Shown: piece after piece, positions 1-7,253 of the stretch
Position numbering within the stretch: the stretch's first letter is position 1
Layout: each line of letters starts with the position of its first letter
Assembly (NCBI GenBank): GCA_017445585.1
Contig: JAFSTX010000052.1
Coordinates: forward strand, 27,610-91,609
Source: Lachnospiraceae bacterium
Lineage (GTDB): Bacteria > Bacillota > Clostridia > Lachnospirales > Lachnospiraceae
DNA length: 64,000 nt
Reading direction: 5' to 3'
Position numbers and translations under genes: made by a program
Notes under the pieces: generated by a model
Seen by the model: the letters and a program-made list of their open reading frames with translations, nothing else
Told to the model about the DNA's origin: nothing
The model's database searches: none

Positions 1-174
1 GTCGCGGCGGGACTGACAGGAGAGGATGTTAAGGATATATCCCGCCGTCTCGTGAAAGCAAACCGCACCTATATACCCGACCCGGGGAATAAAGATATAT
101 ACGGGCGAAACTATAAAGTTTTCAAAAACCTCTACAGATCCAACGCGTCGAATTTCAGGCTGCTGAATGCGTGA
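1..174 (+). CDS. C-terminal end of an FGGY-family carbohydrate kinase (partial)
   Basis: Frame 1 is open from the window edge and ends in TGA at 172-174, giving the last 57 residues of a larger protein. The ending, with an R-T-Y-I-P-D-P stretch followed by a Y-x-x-x-Y-K-V-F-K-N-L-Y block, resembles the C-terminal helix of FGGY sugar kinases such as xylulokinase-like proteins, which phosphorylate pentoses or polyols with ATP. The catalytic domain lies outside the window, so the substrate cannot be judged. The next gene starts 64 bases downstream behind its own strong ribosome binding site, so the two may not be co-regulated. The family call rests on a short fragment. Confidence 0.5.
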   Translation, partial: VAAGLTGEDVKDISRRLVKANRTYIPDPGNKDIYGRNYKVFKNLYRSNASNFRLLNA

Positions 175-238
175 GGGCGGCAGATGCGATTTGTATTTAC
201 GACATTTTTTAAGATCAATAAACAGGAGGAACTATAAA

Positions 239-544
239 ATGGAACTGAATCTGACTGAAAAAAAAGAAGGCGCTTCCATCACTGTTGCTCTGGACGGAGA
301 ACTCAATACCAGGACTGCGCCGGAGCTCAAGGCTCTGCTTGAAAAGTGCATCCCCGAGACGGACGCGCTGCTTTTGGATTTTACGCGCTGCGACTTCGTT
401 TCGTCCGCCGGCCTTCGCGTTCTGCTCAACACCTTCAAGAGCATGAAATCGAAAAAAGGCACGATGAAGCTTTTGAACATCGGTCCGGACTTTTCCGAGG
501 TTCTGAACATCACCGGGCTTGATGCCGTGTTCGGCATCAAATGA
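239..544 (+). CDS. STAS-domain protein (anti-sigma factor antagonist type)
   Basis: A 101-residue protein consisting of a single STAS domain. The D-F-V-S-S-A-G-L-R-V-L-L block at residues 52-63 is the family's phosphoacceptor motif. Ser56 aligns with the serine that is phosphorylated in SpoIIAA and RsbV. Such proteins release a sigma factor by binding its anti-sigma kinase when dephosphorylated. The ATG at 239 was chosen over an upstream in-frame start because AGGAGG sits at about 224-229 with good spacing. No anti-sigma kinase or sigma gene is adjacent, so the partner must be encoded elsewhere. It could also belong to a different STAS switch, for example one controlled by a PP2C phosphatase. 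Confidence 0.85.
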   Translation: MELNLTEKKEGASITVALDGELNTRTAPELKALLEKCIPETDALLLDFTRCDFVSSAGLRVLLNTFKSMKSKKGTMKLLNIGPDFSEVLNITGLDAVFGIK

Positions 545-569
545 GAAGCTTTATGATGAAGGTCGGATC

Positions 570-1196
570 ATGAACGTATATGATTTTGACGGCACGATCT
601 ATTATCCGGACTGCGCTGTCGGTTTTGCGCTCTGGTGCATGAAACGGCATCCATCCTTATGGTTTACGTTTCTCCCGAGAGCGCTCAAAAGCATGATAGG
701 GCACAAGCTCGGCAAGGTGCCCCGCTTTGTGATGGAGCGGACGTTTTTCAGCTTCCTTTGCAGAGTAGACGATTTCGACGAGCAGATCGAGAAATTCTGG
801 GACAGGAATGAAAAGCGCATCTCCTCCTGGTATCTCGCGCAGAAAAGACCAGATGATCTCATCATCAGCGCATCTCCCAGGTGCATCATCGAGCCGATCG
901 CCAGACGGCTCGGTGTAAGCTGCATAGCGTCCGATTATGACCGCGAGGTAGGCGCGTTTGTTGACAATCTGATGTACGCGCGGGAGAAGGCCGCGTATAT
1001 CTTTGATCAGGACTTTCCGGAGATCGAGAATTTCTATTCGGATTCGCTCGCTGACACGCCGATGGCGCTCTGCGCGGAAAAAGCCCACCTGGTCACAGAC
1101 AAGGCGCAGAAGGTGAACGATTGGCCCAGGCTCGACGTAAAGACTCTGAAAAAGGTGCATGAAAAGATCGACTCCGGCTGGTCTGTCCACCTGTAG
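570..1196 (+). CDS. HAD-superfamily (subclass IB-like) phosphatase
   Basis: 208 residues with the HAD motifs in order. D5-F-D7-G-T is motif I, with the aspartyl nucleophile and the acid/base. I-I-S-A-S around residues 98-102 is motif II. A late S-D-S-L-A-D segment at about 157-162 supplies the Mg-binding acids. The helical cap between motifs I and II and the overall length fit the phosphoserine-phosphatase-like IB group. It is likely a cytoplasmic phosphomonoesterase, but the substrate is not evident. The ATG at 570 places motif I at the N-terminus; the ribosome binding site there is weak. The gene follows the STAS gene by 25 bases and ends before a clear terminator. Confidence 0.8.
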   Translation: MNVYDFDGTIYYPDCAVGFALWCMKRHPSLWFTFLPRALKSMIGHKLGKVPRFVMERTFFSFLCRVDDFDEQIEKFWDRNEKRISSWYLAQKRPDDLIISASPRCIIEPIARRLGVSCIASDYDREVGAFVDNLMYAREKAAYIFDQDFPEIENFYSDSLADTPMALCAEKAHLVTDKAQKVNDWPRLDVKTLKKVHEKIDSGWSVHL

Positions 1197-1215
1197 TATT
1201 TTTAACAGTATCCTT

Positions 1216-1245
1216 AAGACGGTCGTAAAAGCGGCCGTCTTTTTC
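1216..1245 (+). terminator. Rho-independent terminator after the HAD gene
   Basis: AAGACGG pairs with CCGTCTT around a short loop, with one internal mismatch and a further CG/CG pairing, and is followed by a T run. It closes the STAS-HAD unit. Confidence 0.7.
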
Positions 1246-1331
1246 ACGTTTTTTTCACCTTCCTTCCCTTTTTTCAACACATTTTGCGGATATTATACAG
1301 GCAGATCTTTTTATTCGAGGAGGTGAAGAAA

Positions 1332-2363
1332 ATGATCAGGACAAAAAGGATCGCGCTGATTCCCGCATATGAGCCGGACGATGCGCTGGTCAACGTAGCA
1401 GAGAGATTGAGAGAGAGGAATTTTGAGATCGTCGTGGTGGATGACGGCAGCGGCGAAAACTATAGAAAACTATTCGAAAACGTGGAGGAGATCGCCACAG
1501 TGCTCAGACATCCGGAAAACCGCGGCAAGGGAGCGGCCTTAAAGACAGGACTGAGATTTATCGCGGACTGCTGGGAGGGCCCTCTTACCGTAGTGACGGT
1601 GGACGCGGACGGACAGCACCGGCCGGAAGATGTGATCAGAGTCTGCGATCAGTCGGAAAAGCTTCCGGGGTATCTGGTGCTCGGCTCCAGAAAAATGAAG
1701 GGAAAGGTGCCTCTGCGGAGCAGGCTCGGAAACGGGATCACGAGGCTCGTATATCGAATATCGAGCGGGGTGCGCATCTATGACACACAGACGGGGCTGA
1801 GAGCTTTTTCCGGTCAGCTCATACCGTGGCTCCTTAAGATCCCCGGAGAGCGCTACGAGTACGAGATGAACATGCTCATGAGCTTTGCCCGGGAGGGACG
1901 TCCCATGAAAGAGGTGGAGATAGAGACGGTTTATCTTGACGGAAACAGCTCGTCTCATTTTGATACCGTAAAAGATTCCTGCCGCATCTACAAGGAAATA
2001 ATCAGGTTTTCGGGCTCGTCTTTTATCAGCTTTTGTCTGGACTATCTGATGTACGCGCTGATGCTCGCCGCGGGGCTCGGCGTGACGGCGTCAAATATTC
2101 TGGCGAGGGTCGTAAGCGGCACTGTGAATTACACGCTGAACAGGAAGCTGGTCTTTAACAGCGATTCATCTGTTTCGAAGTCAGCGCTGCAGTATTTAGC
2201 TCTTTCGGCTTTTATACTTGCTATGAATACGGTGATCCTGAAAGGACTCGTATATATGCACGTAAGCAGGTACGCTGCAAAGATACTGGCTGAGGCGATG
2301 ATGTTTGCGGTGAGCTGGGCTATCCAGCACAGATTTATATTCAGAAAGGCGGCGACGGCATGA
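1332..2363 (+). CDS. Glycosyltransferase family 2 fused to a GtrA-like membrane domain
   Basis: 343 residues in two parts. Residues 1 to about 220 form a GT2 (GT-A) catalytic domain with V-V-D-D-G-S at 35-40 and the metal-binding D-A-D-G-Q-H at 91-96, typical of dolichyl- or polyprenyl-phosphate sugar synthases. Residues from about 230 to the end form a GtrA-like domain of about four membrane helices, ending in a W-A-I-Q-H-R-F-I-F-R segment. The fusion suggests that a sugar is loaded on a lipid carrier and flipped or handed across the membrane. ATG 1332 was chosen because GAGGAGGTG lies just upstream; the longer in-frame start has no such site. It overlaps the next gene by four bases (ATGA), so the two are translationally coupled. 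Confidence 0.85.
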   Translation: MIRTKRIALIPAYEPDDALVNVAERLRERNFEIVVVDDGSGENYRKLFENVEEIATVLRHPENRGKGAALKTGLRFIADCWEGPLTVVTVDADGQHRPEDVIRVCDQSEKLPGYLVLGSRKMKGKVPLRSRLGNGITRLVYRISSGVRIYDTQTGLRAFSGQLIPWLLKIPGERYEYEMNMLMSFAREGRPMKEVEIETVYLDGNSSSHFDTVKDSCRIYKEIIRFSGSSFISFCLDYLMYALMLAAGLGVTASNILARVVSGTVNYTLNRKLVFNSDSSVSKSALQYLALSAFILAMNTVILKGLVYMHVSRYAAKILAEAMMFAVSWAIQHRFIFRKAATA

Positions 2364-3316
2364 AAAAACACAGACTTACGATTATTTCCGCATTTGTGCT
2401 GACTGCGTTTACCGCGTATGCGGCGCTGGATACATTCGTGATCCCGAGCAGCTATCAGACAAACGCAACGGCGGTGAATACATCTATGTTTGAGGAGTTT
2501 TCGGAAGAGGAGACGCAGGGCGCCTCAGGCAGCGCCGATGCCTCAGCGGAAGCTGTACAGGTGCAGGTCACCGAGGGAGCGGCTGAAACGGAGAGCTCAG
2601 GCGAGCTCTATCAGGACGGCAATATCCGGATATCCATGAGCGAGTACGAGGTAAACAATACCCGTGTGTACGTCGCGGATGTGACGCTGACCTCCGCGCA
2701 GTATCTGAAGACCGCGTTTGCGGATGATACTTACGGGAGGAATATCACCGCGACAACGAGCGATATGGCCGAGGAGAATAATGCGGTACTGGCTGTGAAC
2801 GGTGATTACTACGGGGCCAGGGAGACGGGCTATGTCATCCGCAACGGCGTCCTCTACCGCAGCAGCTCCGACGGATCGGAGGTACTGTGCGTATACGCGG
2901 ACGGTACCATGGATATAGTCGATTCGACGGAGGTCACGGCCGAGGAGCTGGTGCAGAACGGAGTCTGGCAGGCGATAACCTTCGGACCGGGGCTCATAGA
3001 GGACGGCCAGGTGAGCGTGGATGAAAACGATGAGGTAGGACGCGCCAAGGCAAGTAATCCCCGGACGGCAGTCGGTATGATAGATCCGCTGCACTACATC
3101 TTCGTCGTCTCGGACGGACGTACCGACGAGAGCGAGGGGCTTTCACTGTACGAACTGGCCTGCTTTATGCAGGAGCAGGGCGCGAAGGTCGCCTACAATC
3201 TCGACGGAGGCGGATCCTCTACCATGGTCTTTAACGGAACACTTATCAATAATCCGACTACCGGAGGCAGCCGGATCAAGGAAAGGAGCGTGAGCGACAT
3301 TGTATACATCGGATAA
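2360..3316 (+). CDS. Secreted phosphodiester glycosidase (NAGPA domain) family protein
   Basis: 318 residues. An N-terminal hydrophobic signal or anchor segment (about 5-25) is followed by an Ala/Ser/Glu-rich linker and then a NAGPA-type domain from about residue 85. Recognisable blocks are A-V-N-G-D-Y-Y, A-V-G-M-I-D near residue 240, and the near-terminal Y-N-L-D-G-G-G-S-S-T-M-V. The family includes the enzyme that removes GlcNAc from phosphodiester-linked sugars. Bacterial members act outside the membrane on wall or exopolysaccharide phosphodiesters. Coupling to the GT2-GtrA gene points to trimming or remodelling of a lipid-linked or phosphodiester-linked glycan at the cell surface. The exact substrate is unknown. 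Confidence 0.85.
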   Translation: MKKHRLTIISAFVLTAFTAYAALDTFVIPSSYQTNATAVNTSMFEEFSEEETQGASGSADASAEAVQVQVTEGAAETESSGELYQDGNIRISMSEYEVNNTRVYVADVTLTSAQYLKTAFADDTYGRNITATTSDMAEENNAVLAVNGDYYGARETGYVIRNGVLYRSSSDGSEVLCVYADGTMDIVDSTEVTAEELVQNGVWQAITFGPGLIEDGQVSVDENDEVGRAKASNPRTAVGMIDPLHYIFVVSDGRTDESEGLSLYELACFMQEQGAKVAYNLDGGGSSTMVFNGTLINNPTTGGSRIKERSVSDIVYIG

Positions 3317-3713
3317 AAAAAGGATACTGAAAAATGTTTTTGCCTATATGCTTGCCGCCTGTCTGTGCGCGTTGATCGCGGCGGTATATGAGAGCTTCAG
3401 CCACGAGGTCTACTCATACTATATGCTTTTTGCATTTGCGGTCCCGCTTGCGGGAGGAGCGCTGCCGCTGCTGGCTCTGGTCCTGGCGGGAAGGCAGCTT
3501 CCGGGAAGACTGGCAGTGTGGGCCTGGAGCAGCGGGATAGCAGCTCTGACGGTGGGCAGTATGTTTAAAGGGGCTCTGGATATCTACGGTACCACGAGCA
3601 GACTGCTCATAGTTTATCCCGTGATCGCTTCGGTGATGATGTGCCTGGGTCTGGTGCTGTATATTGCTTCACTTCAGCAGGACAGGACTGCCGCCGGCAA
3701 CGATATAGGTTAG
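3300..3713 (+). CDS. Small four-helix membrane protein of the glycan operon
   Basis: 137 residues with four predicted membrane segments (about 12-32, 37-57, 72-95 and 103-125) and a short polar tail. I do not recognise a named family. A TTG start at 3300 is inferred from the GGAGCG upstream and from continuous overlap with the end of the NAGPA gene; an internal ATG at codon 17 is possible but would remove part of the first helix. It is the third gene of the GT2-GtrA/NAGPA unit and is probably its membrane partner. Its 3' end overlaps the convergent YigZ gene by 45 bases. Confidence 0.65.
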   Translation: MYTSDKKRILKNVFAYMLAACLCALIAAVYESFSHEVYSYYMLFAFAVPLAGGALPLLALVLAGRQLPGRLAVWAWSSGIAALTVGSMFKGALDIYGTTSRLLIVYPVIASVMMCLGLVLYIASLQQDRTAAGNDIG

Positions 3714-4310
3714 CGGATCGCCGCAGGAGAGGAGAGCCTTTCCTGCGGTGCTTTCTGTTATGAGGGAAACTGCCCGCGAGATATCGTGAGCAGTACCGAG
3801 GTACCGGAGGAGGACTCTTTCTCCGTACTCTGAGGACATCTCGAAAAGGGAGAGCTGCGAGGCGATATACTGAACCTTGCCGACAAGCTCGTATCCGATA
3901 TCGCATGAGAGTATGCAGCCGGTGAGTTTTTCGGAAACAACTGCCGACTCGAGGGCAAGCTTTGCCGCCCCCGCATAGGCGCGTATGAGGCCTCCGGTGC
4001 CGAGCAGCGTGCCCCCGAAATATCTCGAGACTACTATGCATACGTCCGTGATGCCCTCGGCAAGCAGCATTTCCAGCATAGGTCTGCCCGCGGTCCCCGC
4101 AGGCTCGCCGTCGTCGCTGCAGCGCGTGAGGGGAGGGTTTTCACCGATCACAAAAGCGCTGCAGTTATGTCTGCAGTCCCAGTATTTCTTTTTCACGCTG
4201 TCTATGAATGCCGACGCCTCCGCTTCGCTTCTGACAGGTGCGATGTCGGCAATAAAGCGCGATTTTTTTTCGACGAGCTCGGCGCTCGCGCCCTTATAGA
4301 TTATCTTCAT
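3669..4310 (-). CDS. YigZ/IMPACT family protein (UPF0029)
   Basis: 213 residues. The N-terminal domain shows the family blocks E-K-K-S-R-F-I-A near residue 14, S-D-D-G-E-P-A-G-T-A-G-R-P at about 66-78, and V-V-S-R-Y-F-G-G-T-L-L-G-T-G-G-L-I-R-A-Y at about 92-111. The C-terminal part is the UPF0029 ferredoxin-like domain. IMPACT relatives bind the translation regulator GCN1 in eukaryotes; the bacterial role is unsettled. The start lies one base after the stop of the permease-kinase gene, so it is translationally coupled to that gene. Its end overlaps the convergent membrane-protein gene. Confidence 0.9.
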   Translation of the reverse strand: MKIIYKGASAELVEKKSRFIADIAPVRSEAEASAFIDSVKKKYWDCRHNCSAFVIGENPPLTRCSDDGEPAGTAGRPMLEMLLAEGITDVCIVVSRYFGGTLLGTGGLIRAYAGAAKLALESAVVSEKLTGCILSCDIGYELVGKVQYIASQLSLFEMSSEYGERVLLRYLGTAHDISRAVSLITESTAGKALLSCGDPLTYIVAGGSPVLLK

Positions 4311-4311
4311 A

Positions 4312-7227
4312 TTACTGCCTGTTCAGTATCTTGGCCATGGTATCCAGCACACTGCGGATATTGACCGGCTTGGCGATATGTCCGTCCATCCCGGCCTCAT
4401 AGGCCGCCGCGATATCCTCGCTGTAGGCCTTTGCGGTCAGCGCGGCGATGGGGATCCTCGCGAGATCCTGATTTCTGAGTGAGCGGATGGTGCGCGTGGC
4501 GTCATATCCGTTTTTGACAGGCATTTCGATATCCATCAGCACCAGGTCGTATTCGCCGGGATCGGACGCGGCGACGGCTTCTACGGCCTCCTCGCCGTTT
4601 TCCACGCAGGTCACGATAAAACCGGCTTCCTCGAGCATGATGCGCTCCATATCCCGATTCTCTTTGTTGTCTTCGACGAGCAGGACCTTGAGCCCGCGCA
4701 GCGAGGTGTCCATACCGGCGATGGCTGCGGCGTCCGCTTCGGCGGCGCGGCGATCGGGATCGACGTCAAAGGAGACATGGATGACAAATTCGGTGCCCTT
4801 GCCTTTTTCCGTGATGACGTCTATGGTGCCGCCCATAAGATCCACAATGCTCTTTGTTATGGCGGTGCCCAGTCCCGTGCCCTGTATGTTTTCGACAGTG
4901 ACGGTGCGCTCACGCTCAAAGGCCTCAAATACCTTTGCGGCAAACTCCTCGCTCATGCCGATACCGGTGTCTTTAACGCTGAGCTCAAAAGAGGCGCGCT
5001 CGCCTTCAAGGCCGGTCTGGCGCAGCACGGCGGTGACGCTTCCTCCCTCGGGAGTAAACTTGTAGGCGTTGCTGATAAGATTCATCAGCACGCGGTTAAG
5101 TCTGTTTTCATCACAGAGTACGGCGCTGTCCCTGACGTCATCGCAGCGGACCTCGTAGTTGAGTCCCTTTGTTTCCATCTGTGTGGAAAAGAGGCTGCGG
5201 ACGTTTTCCATTACCCGGATCAGGTCGCACGGAACAGGCATGAGCTCGATGCGGCCGCTCTCGATACGGCTCATCTCCAGGATGTCGTTTATCAGAGCCA
5301 GAAGCTGATCGCTGGAGGCTTCGATCTTTGTGAGATAGTCGCCGACGCGCGCAGGCACGTTCTTTTCACGCTTTGCAAGCGTTACGTAACCTATAATGGC
5401 GTTCATCGGCGTCCGGATATCGTGGCTCATATTGGAGAGAAAATTTGTCTTGGCCCGGCTGCTTTCCTCGGCGATATCGCGCTCCTCGGAAGCAGTCTGC
5501 TCCTGGCGCTTTACGCTGCCGTATATCCGGAAGATGATGACGAGCGAGACGAGTATGAGAGCGAACTGTATCAGGGAGCTGAGTATGACGGAGTCTGTCT
5601 CGCGGTCAATCAGATCCGAGACGGACTTACCGTAGGCCGCTATGTCGGCCTCCGAGAGAGTGGAGATCTTTTCGGAGTATTGATTTGTCAGCTCCGCAAC
5701 TGCGGCCGCATTTGTCTCGCGGGTAGTGCTGTTCATCCATACCATGGAGGTAAAGAAGATGAGCAGCAGAAGCACGATCCACACAAAGGTGCTTCTGCCG
5801 AGACGGTGCTGTCTGTCACGCCGGTAGATCAGGTAAAAGACTACAAAGCCCAGGACTGCCCACAGCAGCAGTATCAGATAGGATTCGGTGGAGAACGTGG
5901 TAAAGGCGTCCAGATTCGGGATCAGGAAATACATCAGGAAGAAGAGCGAGATCACAAGTCCCAGGATGCCTGTCAGCTTCAGTCCCGTGCGGTTCTCGCT
6001 GCGCGCGGTCCTTAGCGCTGCGGCGGAGGTATAGGCGTAGGCGACTACGACGCCGATGGTATTTACGTCGATGATCCAGCTGATCGCGGCGCGTCCAAAG
6101 AACGGTACCGGGATGGATACCGCGAGCAGGATGAGGATCGCACGCCCGGGCACGCCGTATTTATTCAGCCGCCCTATGGAGGAGGGCAGCAGCTCGTCGC
6201 GGCTCATGGAATAGAGCATGCGGCTCGCTGCGGTAATATTTCCGACAAAGCCCGTGATGATGCCTGCCGCCGCGGTGATCGCTATAATGATCGGACCCGC
6301 GCTGCCCATGGCAGTTTTTACGGCGTAGAATACAGGGACGGAGGCGATCCCTTCCTGAGTGCCGAGGGCCGCCGTATAGTCGCTCCAGCTTTCAAATCCC
6401 TCCGGCCTTACGGATGCGCCGATGAGCGTCAGAAGGATATAAGCCGCAGCCGCGGTAGCGATGCTTATCGCTATGACGGAGAGGATCTTTTTGTGAGAAA
6501 ATCTGAATTCTTCGGCTGAGTGAGAGACGGATTCAAAGCCCGCAAAGGCCCAGGGCGCCAGCAGCACCATAAAGAGAGAACCTGCCAGCGGAGCTCGGTC
6601 CGGTGAGAAGAGCGGGCGGATAGAGATGCTTCCGGCCAGATCCGGGTTGAAGAAGACGGATCCGAAGGCGACGAATATTCCCACGATCAGGAGAAATGCC
6701 ATTCCGATCTGGATATAGGCGCCGGTACGCGCGCCGCGCAGGATAAGAAGCCCGAAGAAGAGCAGCGATACAAGGGAGAGAAGAATCTCGCCCATGTAGA
6801 CCTCATAGCCTGCCACGTTATAGTGAAAACCAAAGCACATTATATCTCCGAACAGGCTGCGGAAGATGAGCGGGATGGCCGTGGCATTTGCCCAGATGAT
6901 CGCAAGATATACGAGCCCGAGGAACCAGGACGAGAGGAAACCATGGTCATATCCGAAAATCTCTCTGGTGTACGTGAAGATGCCTCCGGAGTCGGGATAG
7001 CGGTTGATGAGTGCGCTGTAGTTGATGCCGATAACAAGCATTATCAGCGCGCCGACAGCTATGCCGACCGCGGATCCCAGAGGACCGGCTATCGGAAGAA
7101 AGGTGGTGCCAGGCATGACAAACGAGCCCCAGCCCACGCTGCAGCCAAAGGACAGCGCCCACACTGCAAGCGGCGAGAGCCTGCGCAGAAGATGTGAAGA
7201 ACCGGTTGATGAAGACGTATTATTCAT
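4312..7227 (-). CDS. Amino-acid permease (APC) fused to a hybrid histidine kinase with receiver domain
   Basis: 971 residues. Residues 1 to about 470 form an APC-superfamily transporter of 12 helices with F-G-C-S-V-G-W-G-S-F at 27-36. Two more helices (about 480-498 and 550-567) flank an extracytoplasmic segment of about 50 residues. A HisKA domain follows with S-H602-D-I-R-T-P (phosphoacceptor H602). The ATPase domain has N720, D-T-G-I-G-M at 753-758 and G-T-G-L-G-T at 783-788. The receiver domain has D899 in L-M-D-I-E-M-P and K953. All catalytic residues are present. Known transporter-kinase fusions such as CbrA use the transporter as the sensor. Here amino-acid occupancy or flux may drive a phosphorelay. 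There is no output domain in the protein. It is encoded between a receiver-bearing membrane protein and yigZ on the same strand. Confidence 0.9.
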   Translation of the reverse strand: MNNTSSSTGSSHLLRRLSPLAVWALSFGCSVGWGSFVMPGTTFLPIAGPLGSAVGIAVGALIMLVIGINYSALINRYPDSGGIFTYTREIFGYDHGFLSSWFLGLVYLAIIWANATAIPLIFRSLFGDIMCFGFHYNVAGYEVYMGEILLSLVSLLFFGLLILRGARTGAYIQIGMAFLLIVGIFVAFGSVFFNPDLAGSISIRPLFSPDRAPLAGSLFMVLLAPWAFAGFESVSHSAEEFRFSHKKILSVIAISIATAAAAYILLTLIGASVRPEGFESWSDYTAALGTQEGIASVPVFYAVKTAMGSAGPIIIAITAAAGIITGFVGNITAASRMLYSMSRDELLPSSIGRLNKYGVPGRAILILLAVSIPVPFFGRAAISWIIDVNTIGVVVAYAYTSAAALRTARSENRTGLKLTGILGLVISLFFLMYFLIPNLDAFTTFSTESYLILLLWAVLGFVVFYLIYRRDRQHRLGRSTFVWIVLLLLIFFTSMVWMNSTTRETNAAAVAELTNQYSEKISTLSEADIAAYGKSVSDLIDRETDSVILSSLIQFALILVSLVIIFRIYGSVKRQEQTASEERDIAEESSRAKTNFLSNMSHDIRTPMNAIIGYVTLAKREKNVPARVGDYLTKIEASSDQLLALINDILEMSRIESGRIELMPVPCDLIRVMENVRSLFSTQMETKGLNYEVRCDDVRDSAVLCDENRLNRVLMNLISNAYKFTPEGGSVTAVLRQTGLEGERASFELSVKDTGIGMSEEFAAKVFEAFERERTVTVENIQGTGLGTAITKSIVDLMGGTIDVITEKGKGTEFVIHVSFDVDPDRRAAEADAAAIAGMDTSLRGLKVLLVEDNKENRDMERIMLEEAGFIVTCVENGEEAVEAVAASDPGEYDLVLMDIEMPVKNGYDATRTIRSLRNQDLARIPIAALTAKAYSEDIAAAYEAGMDGHIAKPVNIRSVLDTMAKILNRQ

Positions 7228-7253
7228 GGTTTATTCCTCTGAGTACCGGGCGT

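Noticed and set aside
4777..6015. 412-codon plus-strand open frame inside the permease-kinase gene
   Set aside because: It is antisense to a gene with complete domain structure, and its translation is low-complexity and without recognisable motifs.
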